Source: Acidianus manzaensis
GTDB taxonomy: Archaea > Thermoproteota > Thermoprotei_A > Sulfolobales > Sulfolobaceae
Reading direction: 5' to 3'
NCBI RefSeq assembly: GCF_002116695.1
Contig: NZ_CP020477.1
Coordinates: 124,001-188,000 of the forward strand
Length of the DNA: 64,000 bases
The notes beneath the pieces are model-generated. The model worked only from the letters and a program-made list of their open reading frames with translations, had not been told where the DNA came from and searched no databases. The position numbers were made by a program, and so were the translations under genes. Positions within the stretch are counted from its first letter, which is position 1. Every line of letters starts with the position of its first letter. Positions 8,493-16,750 of this stretch are shown in pieces.

Positions 8493-9713
8493 CTAAACAC
8501 CCAAACCAACAGCCCTAAAGTGACTTCTATCCATTTTGCTAGGATCCAAAATCCTCCTCCCATCAACCACAAACTTACCCTTCAACTTCTCCTCCAACCC
8601 TCTAAATTCATCCCATTCAGTAGCAACTATTACCCCTTCTCCACGACTTATACACTCATCAAGAGTCACCATTTCTACGTTAGATTTAGCTTTAGGATCA
8701 TAAGCTATAACCTTAGCACCCTCCTTCCTCAGTAAATCAATGATTTTTAATGCCACGCTCTCCCTCGTATCATCAGTATTAGGTTTAAAAGCTAATCCCA
8801 ATACGCAAATTGTCTTACCCTTAATTTCCGTCAACTCTTTTAGCATTTTTATTGCTCTGGCTGGTCTTTCTTGATTAACTTCTATTGCTGCTTCTATAGT
8901 TTTTAGGATTTCTTCTTTTTCTCTAGCGAATGAGGTTAAAGCTAAAGTATCTTTTGGGAAACAAGATCCTCCCCATCCTAAACCTGCTGATAGAAAGTAT
9001 GGTGAAATTCTCTTATCAAATCCTATTGCTTTAGCTATTACTTCAACGTCACAATTAGGGAGTTTTTCGCATAAGTTTGCTATTTCATTTATAAATGAAA
9101 TTTTTAACGCTAAAAACGAATTAGCTGCGTACTTTATCATTTCAGCCTCCTCAAAGCTAGTCCTTATAACTGGAGAATTAGTAAAAGACCATAATTTTTC
9201 AATCAAATCTCCAGATTCCTTATCCTCACTACCTATAACGATTCTATCTGGATTCCTAGTATCCCTTATAGCATTCCCTTCTTTCAAAAATTCTGGATTA
9301 ACTACTACTTTTAAATTGTGTCCTAGAATTTCTTTTACTTTTCTAGCTGTTCCTGGCACTACGGTACTTTTTATTACTATGGTTGAAGATTTTTTGACTG
9401 TTTCTGCGATCTTTTTTGACGCGTCAAATACGTAATTCAAGTAAATTTTACCATTTACCGTAGGCGTAGAAACTGTGATAAAAATTACGTCAGCATCAGA
9501 TAAGATGGAATAGTCTGTAGAGAATTTCATTTTATCAAAATTTTTTACTAGCAATTCTTGTAATTCTGGTTCATAAATTGGAGATTTTCTACATTCTAAA
9601 CCTGATACTCTTTTCTCGTCAATATCAACTCCTAATATTTCGTGACCTTGATCTGCTAGAACTACTCCAGTAGATAATCCTACTACGCCTAATCCTACTA
9701 TTCCTATTTTCAA
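8493..9713 (-). CDS. ugd: UDP-glucose 6-dehydrogenase
   Basis: The 406 residues follow the UDP-glucose/GDP-mannose dehydrogenase plan. An N-terminal NAD-binding fold starts with GIVGLGVVGLSTGVVLADQG. A central helical domain carries the catalytic Cys251 in GWGGSCFPKD. The C-terminal UDP-binding domain has VLGLAFKPNTDDTRES and ends near DGRRILDPSK. The enzyme oxidises UDP-glucose twice to UDP-glucuronate. The start is a TTG at 9713 that overlaps the epimerase stop (TTGA), so the two are translationally linked; galU follows with a one-base gap. The last ~240 nt share the T/G-ending codon style of galU, while the first two thirds do not, giving a composition boundary near 8760. Confidence 0.9.
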   Translation of the reverse strand: MKIGIVGLGVVGLSTGVVLADQGHEILGVDIDEKRVSGLECRKSPIYEPELQELLVKNFDKMKFSTDYSILSDADVIFITVSTPTVNGKIYLNYVFDASKKIAETVKKSSTIVIKSTVVPGTARKVKEILGHNLKVVVNPEFLKEGNAIRDTRNPDRIVIGSEDKESGDLIEKLWSFTNSPVIRTSFEEAEMIKYAANSFLALKISFINEIANLCEKLPNCDVEVIAKAIGFDKRISPYFLSAGLGWGGSCFPKDTLALTSFAREKEEILKTIEAAIEVNQERPARAIKMLKELTEIKGKTICVLGLAFKPNTDDTRESVALKIIDLLRKEGAKVIAYDPKAKSNVEMVTLDECISRGEGVIVATEWDEFRGLEEKLKGKFVVDGRRILDPSKMDRSHFRAVGLGV

Positions 9714-10624
9714 TTTAATACACCTTTAAACCATTCTATAGTTATTTTTAATCCTTCTTCAATATTAACTTTTGGTTCCCAATTTAAAATTTTTTTGGCT
9801 TTACTTATATCAGCAGCCCTTCTAGGTGGATCATCTTCTCTAGGAGGGAGGAATTTAATTTTGGATTCGCTCTTAGTCATTGATAAAATAGTATTGGCTA
9901 GTTCGATAATTTTCATTTCTTTATCTGATCCGATGTTTAATATTGTTCCTTTTAATCCTTTGCCTAGCATCTTTTTTGTAGCTTCTACCCAGTCGCTAAC
10001 GTATAAGAATGCTCTAGTTTGGTTTCCGTCACCGAAGATTGTTATGTCTTCTCCTTTTAGTGCTTGGTAAATGAAACGTGAGATTACTCTTCCGTATGAA
10101 CCGTCTTCTCTGAGTTTTGGACCGTAAACGTTGAATGGTCTTTGTATTCTTACGTCTAGTCCGTATTGTCTTAAGTATGACATTATTAGTGCTTCTGAGA
10201 AGCGTTTGCTTTCATCATAGCAACTTCTGATTCCGTTAGGATTTACTTTTCCCCAATAAGTTTCGGGAGTTGGAATTATTTCTGCGTGACCATATATTTC
10301 TGATGAGGAAGTGTAAAAGAAGATTGCGTCACTTTTCCTTGCGATTTCTAACGCTTTGTAAGTTCCTATAGAGTTAGATAGTGCTGTTTCTACTGGATGA
10401 TTTATGTAGTCTTCTGGTGATGGTCTAGCTGCTAAGTCTATTACGTAATCGTATTTTTCATTAGTTTCAAAGTTTTCAATTTTTTGCCTTATGAAGTTTA
10501 TGCCAGGTTTTTTCTCAAAATATTTTACTGTAGATAAATCATCAACTATTGTTATTTCACCATCTAAAGAATTAATAAGGTGAGATCCTAGAAAACCAGC
10601 ACCACCTATTACCAAATATTTCAT
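9710..10624 (-). CDS. NAD-dependent sugar-nucleotide epimerase/dehydratase, UDP-glucuronate decarboxylase (UDP-xylose synthase) type
   Basis: This is an extended SDR enzyme of 304 residues: GGAGFLGSHL binds NAD, SSSEIYG supplies the catalytic Ser/Thr, and YDESK is the Tyr-x-x-x-Lys. Around the tyrosine the sequence YWGKVNPNGIRSCYDESKR matches the signature of UDP-glucuronate decarboxylases (YWG-x-VNP-x-G-x-R-x-CYDE-x-KR) rather than that of 4-epimerases. FGDGNQTRAFLYVSDWVEA also fits that family. The predicted reaction is UDP-glucuronate to UDP-xylose plus CO2, using the product of ugd directly downstream. The first gene of the epimerase-ugd-galU operon; ATG at 10624. A 4-epimerase activity cannot be excluded without assay. 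Confidence 0.75.
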   Translation of the reverse strand: MKYLVIGGAGFLGSHLINSLDGEITIVDDLSTVKYFEKKPGINFIRQKIENFETNEKYDYVIDLAARPSPEDYINHPVETALSNSIGTYKALEIARKSDAIFFYTSSSEIYGHAEIIPTPETYWGKVNPNGIRSCYDESKRFSEALIMSYLRQYGLDVRIQRPFNVYGPKLREDGSYGRVISRFIYQALKGEDITIFGDGNQTRAFLYVSDWVEATKKMLGKGLKGTILNIGSDKEMKIIELANTILSMTKSESKIKFLPPREDDPPRRAADISKAKKILNWEPKVNIEEGLKITIEWFKGVLN

Positions 10625-10903
10625 AAAAACGATGCTGTAAAACCAATATAAAAATTTTTATAAGATTTTGTGTAAATAATTTGTAGCAAAGAAGAGCATT
10701 ATCGAAATTATCTAACTCTACAAACTAGTTTAGAGCTATGTATTAATAATTTATTAATTTCATTTCTTATTTCCATTTATATTATATTAGCTAATTATTA
10801 CTCTATTTCCTAAAAATTTAGGAAAATAATAAAAAGTCTATTAATTATATATTGTTGTAAGAACCTTAATGCATATATATCACAATTGATATAGAGATAA
10901 ATA

Positions 10904-11647
10904 ATGAAATCAAAAATTACTAACTTACTAGGAGTACGTCCGCTAAGCTTTAGAGATTTATATCTAATGGCGAATTTTGTTCTCGATCATAAAAATATTA
11001 AGGCAATGGAAAATGATCATAGATTAGTAAAAATTAAGTATAATAATATTATATGGAATTTGCGATATTCTATGCTAGATTTTGATTTAGGAATAATAAT
11101 GGGTACACATGAGTTAGAAATAATTAAATGGGTTGATTTCAGAACATTAAGAACTTTTGTTGACGTAGGAGCTTACATAGGAACATATACGCTAAGAGCA
11201 GCATATTATGGAGCTAATGTTTACGCTTTTGAACCAAATCCTTATAGTTATTCTATTTTAGAACGTAATATTGCTGATAATAATTTTAATAATGTCAAAT
11301 TATATAATGTGGCATTATATGACCAGCCTGCGGAAATGGATATATGTATAGGTGATGTGGGTTCTTCTTTAATCAGAGAATGTAATAATCAATTTAAAGT
11401 AAAAACGTTGACCCTAGATAGTATTAATTTTGATGAAAAAATTGATTTAATTAAAATTGATGCTGAAGGAGCTGAATATCCTATACTTAAAGGAGGATTA
11501 AAAACATTAGATATAACTCAAAAAATTTTAATTGAAATTACAAAAGATGAACAAGATATTCATAACCTTTTAGTGTCTAGAGGATTTAAGATAGCAAAAA
11601 AGGGCAAAACTAATGAAACTACTCAGTATATTCTTTACGAGAGATAA
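10904..11647 (+). CDS. FkbM-family methyltransferase
   Basis: A 247-residue FkbM protein. Motif I is TFVDVGAYIGTYTLRAAYYG, followed by NVYAFEPNPYSYSILERNI and the family hallmark LIKIDAEGAEYPILKG. It lacks the long N-terminal extension of the FkbM protein at 4673, so the two are not recent duplicates. O-methylation of a sugar in the surface glycan is the likely role because glycosyltransferases lie on both sides. It faces the UDP-xylose operon across a 280-nt divergent promoter region and converges on the GT4 gene at 11665 with only 17 nt between the stops. Confidence 0.8.
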   Translation: MKSKITNLLGVRPLSFRDLYLMANFVLDHKNIKAMENDHRLVKIKYNNIIWNLRYSMLDFDLGIIMGTHELEIIKWVDFRTLRTFVDVGAYIGTYTLRAAYYGANVYAFEPNPYSYSILERNIADNNFNNVKLYNVALYDQPAEMDICIGDVGSSLIRECNNQFKVKTLTLDSINFDEKIDLIKIDAEGAEYPILKGGLKTLDITQKILIEITKDEQDIHNLLVSRGFKIAKKGKTNETTQYILYER

Positions 11648-11664
11648 GAAAATAGTATTTAATA

Positions 11665-12675
11665 TTATATGTTTAATTTATTTACTAGATCAATTAGCTT
11701 TTTTGCTTGTATTTTGGGATTATGATTCTCCATAACTATATCTTTATTCTTAGTGAAGTCTATATTTACTCTATTATCTAAGATATCTAATATCGCTTCA
11801 ATGAATTCGTCTTCAGTCTCTGCATTTATATACTTAATCTCGTCTATTCCTTTTACTGCTTCTCTAGTAGCTATGATGGGCTTTCCTGCAGCCATGTATT
11901 CTAATATTTTTAATTTTACACCTCCACCTCTCCTCAATGGAGCTATACAAATATCTGCTCCTAAAATATATGGTATTGTAGATCTTACATATCCAGTTGT
12001 ATAAACAGGTTCTGAAACTTCTGGAGGAGAAGGACCAACAAGATAGAAATTCATATTTTTCTTTGTTTTTGTTTTAATTTTTTCTGCTATTCTAATTATG
12101 ATTTCTGCTGCCTCTCTATTTGGTGGATATCCCATACCACCTACAAAAACTATTGCAGGTTTTTTCAAATTAATAGGAGATTCTTTTTCGAAACTTTCTA
12201 CATCTATTACATTAGGAAATATTACAGTTTTATTCTTTATTAGTGATGCTTCTATTTTTGATGGAACTAGTATAATATCACAATATTTTGAAAAACTTTC
12301 GAATATTGAAATTATCGTTTTACCCATTTTTGATAGTCCTACATCTTGCTTAGATTCAACCGAATGTAAATGTAGTATGCATTTAGATTTCAGTCTTTTA
12401 GAAGATATTAATGAAGGAATAATTGGCCAGGCTGTTTCTGATATAATTACGTCAAATTTTTCTGAAACTATTTTACTTATAAAGCCTGGAGATAATTGTC
12501 TCAACCATAGCAATTTCTTTCCGTTTTCTTCTGCTTTTCTCGTAGAATAAGGAATAATCTTGACTTCTATATTGTCTTGAATCTTTGTTAACTCATTATA
12601 TAATAAGTATACTTGTTCATGTATACCTCCTCTTTGTGGATATATACTCTCCATCATTACTATTCCAATTTTCAC
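11665..12675 (-). CDS. Glycosyltransferase family 4
   Basis: The 336 residues form a GT-B fold. The N-terminal half begins MKIGIVMMESIYPQRGGIHE, with the Gly-Gly acceptor loop; the C-terminal half has PAIVFVGGMGYPPNREAAE and the donor-binding RRGGGVKLKILEYMAAGKP (Glu-x7-Glu-like region reduced to a single clear Glu). The donor is a nucleotide sugar. Translation starts at GTG (12675); an AT-rich TATA element (TTAAATATAA) lies about 20-30 nt upstream. The gene is monocistronic. Its role in building surface glycan or N-glycan is inferred from the neighbourhood. Confidence 0.8.
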   Translation of the reverse strand: MKIGIVMMESIYPQRGGIHEQVYLLYNELTKIQDNIEVKIIPYSTRKAEENGKKLLWLRQLSPGFISKIVSEKFDVIISETAWPIIPSLISSKRLKSKCILHLHSVESKQDVGLSKMGKTIISIFESFSKYCDIILVPSKIEASLIKNKTVIFPNVIDVESFEKESPINLKKPAIVFVGGMGYPPNREAAEIIIRIAEKIKTKTKKNMNFYLVGPSPPEVSEPVYTTGYVRSTIPYILGADICIAPLRRGGGVKLKILEYMAAGKPIIATREAVKGIDEIKYINAETEDEFIEAILDILDNRVNIDFTKNKDIVMENHNPKIQAKKLIDLVNKLNI

Positions 12676-12826
12676 ATATGTATATTATTTTGAATTATAT
12701 TTAAGACTTACGAAACGTATATTGTCTTATTAAATTATTAACGTACAGATATAAAATATACATTATATAGTTGAAATAAGCGATATTAGCTTAATCAATA
12801 GTATAATAGAAACTCATTGCAACATC

Positions 12827-13120
12827 TTATGGATTTTGTATACATTCATTCAATTTCTTCAAAATCTCGTCTATTTCGTGTTTTTTCTCTTTAAGCATTT
12901 GATGATATTTGATATATTGTAAACCTTTTTCAGTGATAACGTATTTGTCATCCTTTTTCATAATAAGTCCTTTATTTATTAATAGGTCTAGATACTTATT
13001 AAGCAGTTGAAAGCTTAAGTTAGCATTATACATTAATCTAGTTTTTTTAGTTCCATTAATACATGATAAAAGTACATCATAAATTATTTCATAATGAGAT
13101 CTCTTTGTCTTTTCAGTCAT
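12827..13120 (-). CDS. Small winged-helix DNA-binding protein
   Basis: A 97-residue protein with one winged helix: YEIIYDVLLSCINGTKKTRL, then LSFQLLNKYLDLLINKGLI as recognition helix, a KKDDKYVITEKG wing and a C-terminal dimerisation helix (MLKEKKHEIDEILKKLNECI). This pattern is common in crenarchaea (COG3432-like). It sits alone within the glycan island between GT genes and may be a local regulator; its targets cannot be inferred from sequence. ATG at 13120. Confidence 0.7.
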   Translation of the reverse strand: MTEKTKRSHYEIIYDVLLSCINGTKKTRLMYNANLSFQLLNKYLDLLINKGLIMKKDDKYVITEKGLQYIKYHQMLKEKKHEIDEILKKLNECIQNP

Positions 13121-13471
13121 TATTATCTAAGACATACTAGAGCAATCTTATATATAATATTTTCTTATATAAAACGATTGAGTAATGATAACTAAAAAGT
13201 AAGGATGTTATACACTATTTTTAACTCTGATTGAAAGATATTAACTTATCTCCTTTAACTTATGTTTTTGATGTTACACTATTCTTTACCGTTAAATTCC
13301 TTATTATTTCCATTCTCTATTTCAAATAATGAAAGTTCAATAAGTTTTATCAGAAGTTTTTATGCCGTCCAGAAATAGTACTTTCTATACGCTTCCTCCT
13401 TACTATAAAGTAGTTGACTGACTATAATAGATACAAATATTTTCATAATAAATTTTAATCATAATTAAAAA
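13121..13471. other. Intergenic, 0.35 kb, no gene seen
   Basis: The left end holds the promoter of the small winged-helix gene. The rest is AT-rich with stops in all frames. No repeat copy was recognised. Confidence 0.5.
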
Positions 13472-14479
13472 TTAAATAGTATTCTTTTCTAGTTCATACC
13501 ATTTCTTAATCAATTTAATTCTTATTGAATTCGGAGCGAAAACTGATAGATTGGATAATATAGATTTCACCTCAAAATTTACCTTAATTACTCTTATTAT
13601 ATCCATAATTTTGACACTATCATTCATCTTATTATAAGGAGAGGGTAATCTAGCAACAATTAATTTATTTTCAGATAAAAGAGACATCAAATAGTTATAT
13701 ACAATTTTAATATTACTATCTTTCAAATCTAGATTATCTCTAATCATTTTTAGCATTATATTTAACGCTAATATTTTTCTTTCAAATCTAGATCTTCTAT
13801 ATGTTAACCAGTCCTCGAATTTTAATCCTCTCGTATAACTAACATTTTTATTATGTACCCTATATAATGTAAGAATTTCTTTATGTATAGCTATATCTAA
13901 ACCAGATAATAAAGCAACAGTAGAATAAAATATATCAATATCTAAAGGCATCATATCTAGATATCTATTATATTTTTCTAGTTTATCCTTCCTAATACTT
14001 ATACAACTGTTATAAATTAATGCTCCTTGATATATTAATTGTTGTACTTGTTGTCTTGTTAGGTTTTTTGTGCTTACTATTTTTTCTTCTGTTTTCTCAT
14101 TTTGTATTGTAGTTGGGATATTATTATTAATAAAGTCTTGTTTTGCGTTGTGGTAGTATACTATGTTTTTGTTTTCGAATACTTTTTTCACTTTTTCTAA
14201 TTTTTTAGGCAAGAATAAGTCGTCATCATCTAAGAATGAAATTATCTCTCCTTCAGCAATTTTCAAAGCTTGTACTATGTCTTTTCCTTGCTCTTGATTA
14301 TTTGCAATTATTGTTTTTACTCCTTTTTCTTCTAATTCTTTGTTATAATCTTCAAAGTTTTTTACAACTATTACTTCATACTCGCTTCTTGGTAGTGTTT
14401 GATTTAGTGTGGAGTTTACTGCTTGCATTAAGTAGTCTTTTCTATCATGTGCAGTAATTATTACGCTAATTAAAACCAT
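13472..14479 (-). CDS. Glycosyltransferase family 2
   Basis: The 335-residue protein begins with the GT-A domain: MVLISVIITAHDRKDYLMQA, EVIVVKNFEDYNKE and the metal-binding acidic motif ISFLDDDDLFLPKKLEK (Asp-Asp-Asp-Asp). The C-terminal ~170 residues are a less conserved helical region without a membrane helix. It uses an NDP-sugar and an unknown acceptor. Residues 1 to about 145 (14040-14479) are written in a strongly A/C-ending codon style (CAA, AAC, GTA, ACA), whereas the rest uses the ordinary A/T style; the change is abrupt within the gene. It lies 31 nt downstream of the GT4 gene 14511-15581 and may be co-transcribed with it. Confidence 0.8.
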   Translation of the reverse strand: MVLISVIITAHDRKDYLMQAVNSTLNQTLPRSEYEVIVVKNFEDYNKELEEKGVKTIIANNQEQGKDIVQALKIAEGEIISFLDDDDLFLPKKLEKVKKVFENKNIVYYHNAKQDFINNNIPTTIQNEKTEEKIVSTKNLTRQQVQQLIYQGALIYNSCISIRKDKLEKYNRYLDMMPLDIDIFYSTVALLSGLDIAIHKEILTLYRVHNKNVSYTRGLKFEDWLTYRRSRFERKILALNIMLKMIRDNLDLKDSNIKIVYNYLMSLLSENKLIVARLPSPYNKMNDSVKIMDIIRVIKVNFEVKSILSNLSVFAPNSIRIKLIKKWYELEKNTI

Positions 14480-14510
14480 ATAAATAGTTGATAAAATTGT
14501 GGTATATAAG

Positions 14511-15581
14511 TTATTGTAGTTGGTTTATTATGTTGTGTATTTTGTTTTTGAAGTTTTGTATGTTGTATTGTTGTGCTTTTTGTTGTGCTTTTTCTGAGTA
14601 TTCTTTGAATGTTTTTTCGTCTTCTATAATTTTTATTATTTCTTGTGATGCTTCTTCTACGCTTGTATATCCTATGCCGTATTTTCCTTCTTCTATGATG
14701 TCCATCCAAGTGCCTGAAGATTTGTAAACTATTGGTACTGCTCCAGCGTGCATTGCTTCTGCTACTCCTAAACCAAAATTGTCGTATCTCATGCAATGTA
14801 GGACAATTTTAGCTGAGTTTAGTATTCTCCACTTGTCGTACTCGCTAACGTCAGTAAGTAATTCTACATCATCACCAGCCAACTTCCTCAACTCGGAAAA
14901 ATAGTCTTTAGGTGAGTTATGAACTAGCTCTAGTCCTCCTATTATTTTGAATTTTGTGTTTGGTTGTTTTTGTTTTACTTTTTTTGCTATTTGTATGAAT
15001 TCTTCCCAGTGTTTTGATGGTACGTATTTTCCTACTCCTACTATTAGGTTTTGTTTTTCTTGATTTTTTGTTTCTTGTGGTATTACTGGAGGATAAACAA
15101 TCTCACAATCAAAGCCTACTTTATCTTTCATGATTTCTTTTACGTATTTTGAGCTGCACAAATTGATTTTTCCTTCTGCTAGCTTTAGTATTATTGGATA
15201 GGATAATTTGAAATATATTTTTTTAATATTTTTATATGGTTTTTGTCTGTCTTTTCTTAATATGCCTGGAGGATATATTATATAGTTAAGATCTCCTCCT
15301 AAATGAAGATGTGAGTAATAGAGATTTACAATTTTAATATTTTTACCTTTAAGAAGAGACCTTAATTTTATTATTGGTAGATCTAAAACTGGTGATATTA
15401 TAGGACCCATAATTAGGTTTAAATGTAAAATTTCTGCGTTAGGAAAGTTTATATTTGTATTTTTAGGGAAAACTAAATATGGTTTTATTTTAGTTTCTTC
15501 TAGTACTTTTAGAAAGGATAAGGCAAAGGTGGATTCGCTGGTTAAGTTTATAGGAGGCATTATAATCAAGATATTTTTCAT
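14511..15581 (-). CDS. Glycosyltransferase family 4
   Basis: A 356-residue GT-B enzyme. The N-terminal half has MPPINLTSESTFALSFLKVL; the C-terminal half has NLIVGVGKYVPSKHWEEFIQ and the donor-site FGLGVAEAMHAGAVPIVYKS, a good match to the Glu-x7-Glu region of GT4. The gene is a mosaic in base composition: about 14511-14660 and 14940-15080 (coding for the C-terminal half) are almost free of G on the coding strand, while the 5' part is ordinary. The ATG at 15581 follows a short leader. It heads the pair with the GT2 gene at 13472. Confidence 0.8.
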   Translation of the reverse strand: MKNILIIMPPINLTSESTFALSFLKVLEETKIKPYLVFPKNTNINFPNAEILHLNLIMGPIISPVLDLPIIKLRSLLKGKNIKIVNLYYSHLHLGGDLNYIIYPPGILRKDRQKPYKNIKKIYFKLSYPIILKLAEGKINLCSSKYVKEIMKDKVGFDCEIVYPPVIPQETKNQEKQNLIVGVGKYVPSKHWEEFIQIAKKVKQKQPNTKFKIIGGLELVHNSPKDYFSELRKLAGDDVELLTDVSEYDKWRILNSAKIVLHCMRYDNFGLGVAEAMHAGAVPIVYKSSGTWMDIIEEGKYGIGYTSVEEASQEIIKIIEDEKTFKEYSEKAQQKAQQYNIQNFKNKIHNIINQLQ

Positions 15582-15660
15582 ATTAAAATATAGTAGATAT
15601 AATAAGCTAAAAATACTTATCGATGCTAAATTTGATAGGAGTCTAGTGTTTCTACTTTCT

Positions 15661-15745
15661 TTTGTTTGTGGAGTATCCTCAAATTGCTCTTCTCTTAATC
15701 AGAACTATTCAATCAGCATAAGTATTTAAATGGTACACACTATGC
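15661..15745 (+). repeat. Dispersed repeat copy A (transposon-end type)
   Basis: Reads TTTGTTTGTGGAGTATCCTC, then CTTCTCTTAATCAGAACTAT, then a variable spacer and TTAAATGGTACACACTA. It shares the order GTTTGTGGAGTATC / TCTCTTAATCAGAAC / CAAATGGTACACAC with the copies at 25441, 25690, 30101, 41301 and 47022. It occupies the divergent space between the GT4 and GT2 genes. Confidence 0.6.
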
Positions 15746-15811
15746 TTTAATTGCTCTAATGATAGGTATTGCATGAAAACTTTTAATGTATAGTATAAAC
15801 ATATTTGTTTA

Positions 15812-16735
15812 ATGGAAGAAATTCCTATTGTAGTTCTAAATTATAATGGATTGAATCTATTGAAAATGTATTTAGATAGTGTATTGAATACTGAATATCC
15901 TAATGAAGTTGTAGTGGTAGATAATGGATCTAAAGATGGTAGTGTAGAATATTTGAAGTCTAAAGGAGTAAAGGTTATTGCTTTGGATAAAAATTATGGT
16001 CCTGCATATGCTAGAAACGCAGCTATAAAAGAGTTCAAGACTAGATATATGGCTTTTCTCGATAATGATGTTTTAGTTCCTAAGGATTGGCTTAATCCAT
16101 TAGTAGAAGTAATGAAAGATAGAAGTAATGTAGCTGCCGCACAGAGTGTTTATACTGAATGGAGATGGGGTGAAGAGCCTATGGAGATTCCTTGGTTCTC
16201 TACTGCTGCTTCTTTGACAAGGAGAGATCTTTTGGAAAGTGTGGGAGGATTTGATAATCATTATTTTTTCTACTGGGAGGATATTGAGCTTTCATGGAAG
16301 CTTTACAGAGCTGGTTACAGTATTCTTATGGTTCCTAGGTCTAAAGTTGTACATAACGCTCATGGAACTGCTAAGAAGCTTCCTTCGCCTTTTGTTTCTT
16401 ATCTCATGTTACGTAATCAATTGATATTATTATTAACGTTTTATAGTAAGAAAAAAATATTGACTAATTTTGTGCCTTTATTAATGATAAGGTTTTTCCA
16501 ATCATTTAGACCTCCAAATAGGAAAGCTAAATTGAAGGCCATATTTTCTTTAGTTGCTGAGACTAAATATATTCTGAATAAAAGGAAAGAAATAGAAAAA
16601 ATATCAAAAAATTACGATGATAGATTTTTCAATTATCTTGGTAAAGATCCTTTCGGTTATGTGGAATTTAGGTCTGTAATAGAAGGAATAAAGTATAAGA
16701 TGGAGAAAAGGAGTTTATCTACTCCTGTTAGCTAA
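15812..16735 (+). CDS. Glycosyltransferase family 2, rhamnosyltransferase-like (COG1216)
   Basis: A 307-residue GT-A enzyme of the type used in O-antigen and N-glycan synthesis. Motifs: IVVLNYNGLNLLKMYLDSVL, VVVDNGSKDGSVEYL, the metal site AFLDNDVLVPKDWLNPLVE and the late acceptor/base motif FYWEDIELSWKLYRAGY (the E-D of rhamnosyltransferase-like enzymes). There is no membrane anchor. The start is ATG 15812. It converges with the GT2 gene 16751-17632, 15 nt apart. The sugar transferred is unknown. Confidence 0.8.
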   Translation: MEEIPIVVLNYNGLNLLKMYLDSVLNTEYPNEVVVVDNGSKDGSVEYLKSKGVKVIALDKNYGPAYARNAAIKEFKTRYMAFLDNDVLVPKDWLNPLVEVMKDRSNVAAAQSVYTEWRWGEEPMEIPWFSTAASLTRRDLLESVGGFDNHYFFYWEDIELSWKLYRAGYSILMVPRSKVVHNAHGTAKKLPSPFVSYLMLRNQLILLLTFYSKKKILTNFVPLLMIRFFQSFRPPNRKAKLKAIFSLVAETKYILNKRKEIEKISKNYDDRFFNYLGKDPFGYVEFRSVIEGIKYKMEKRSLSTPVS

Positions 16736-16750
16736 ACGTTTTTTCTTATA

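Noticed and set aside
12098..12550. 150-codon plus-strand frame antisense to the GT4 gene
   Set aside because: No start context or motif, and the GT4 motifs are on the minus strand.
14470..14796. 108-codon minus-strand frame across the GT4/GT2 junction
   Set aside because: It is a shadow in the A/C-rich patch. Its Arg/Thr/Asn/Gln-rich translation has no family features, and the GT4 frame is well supported.
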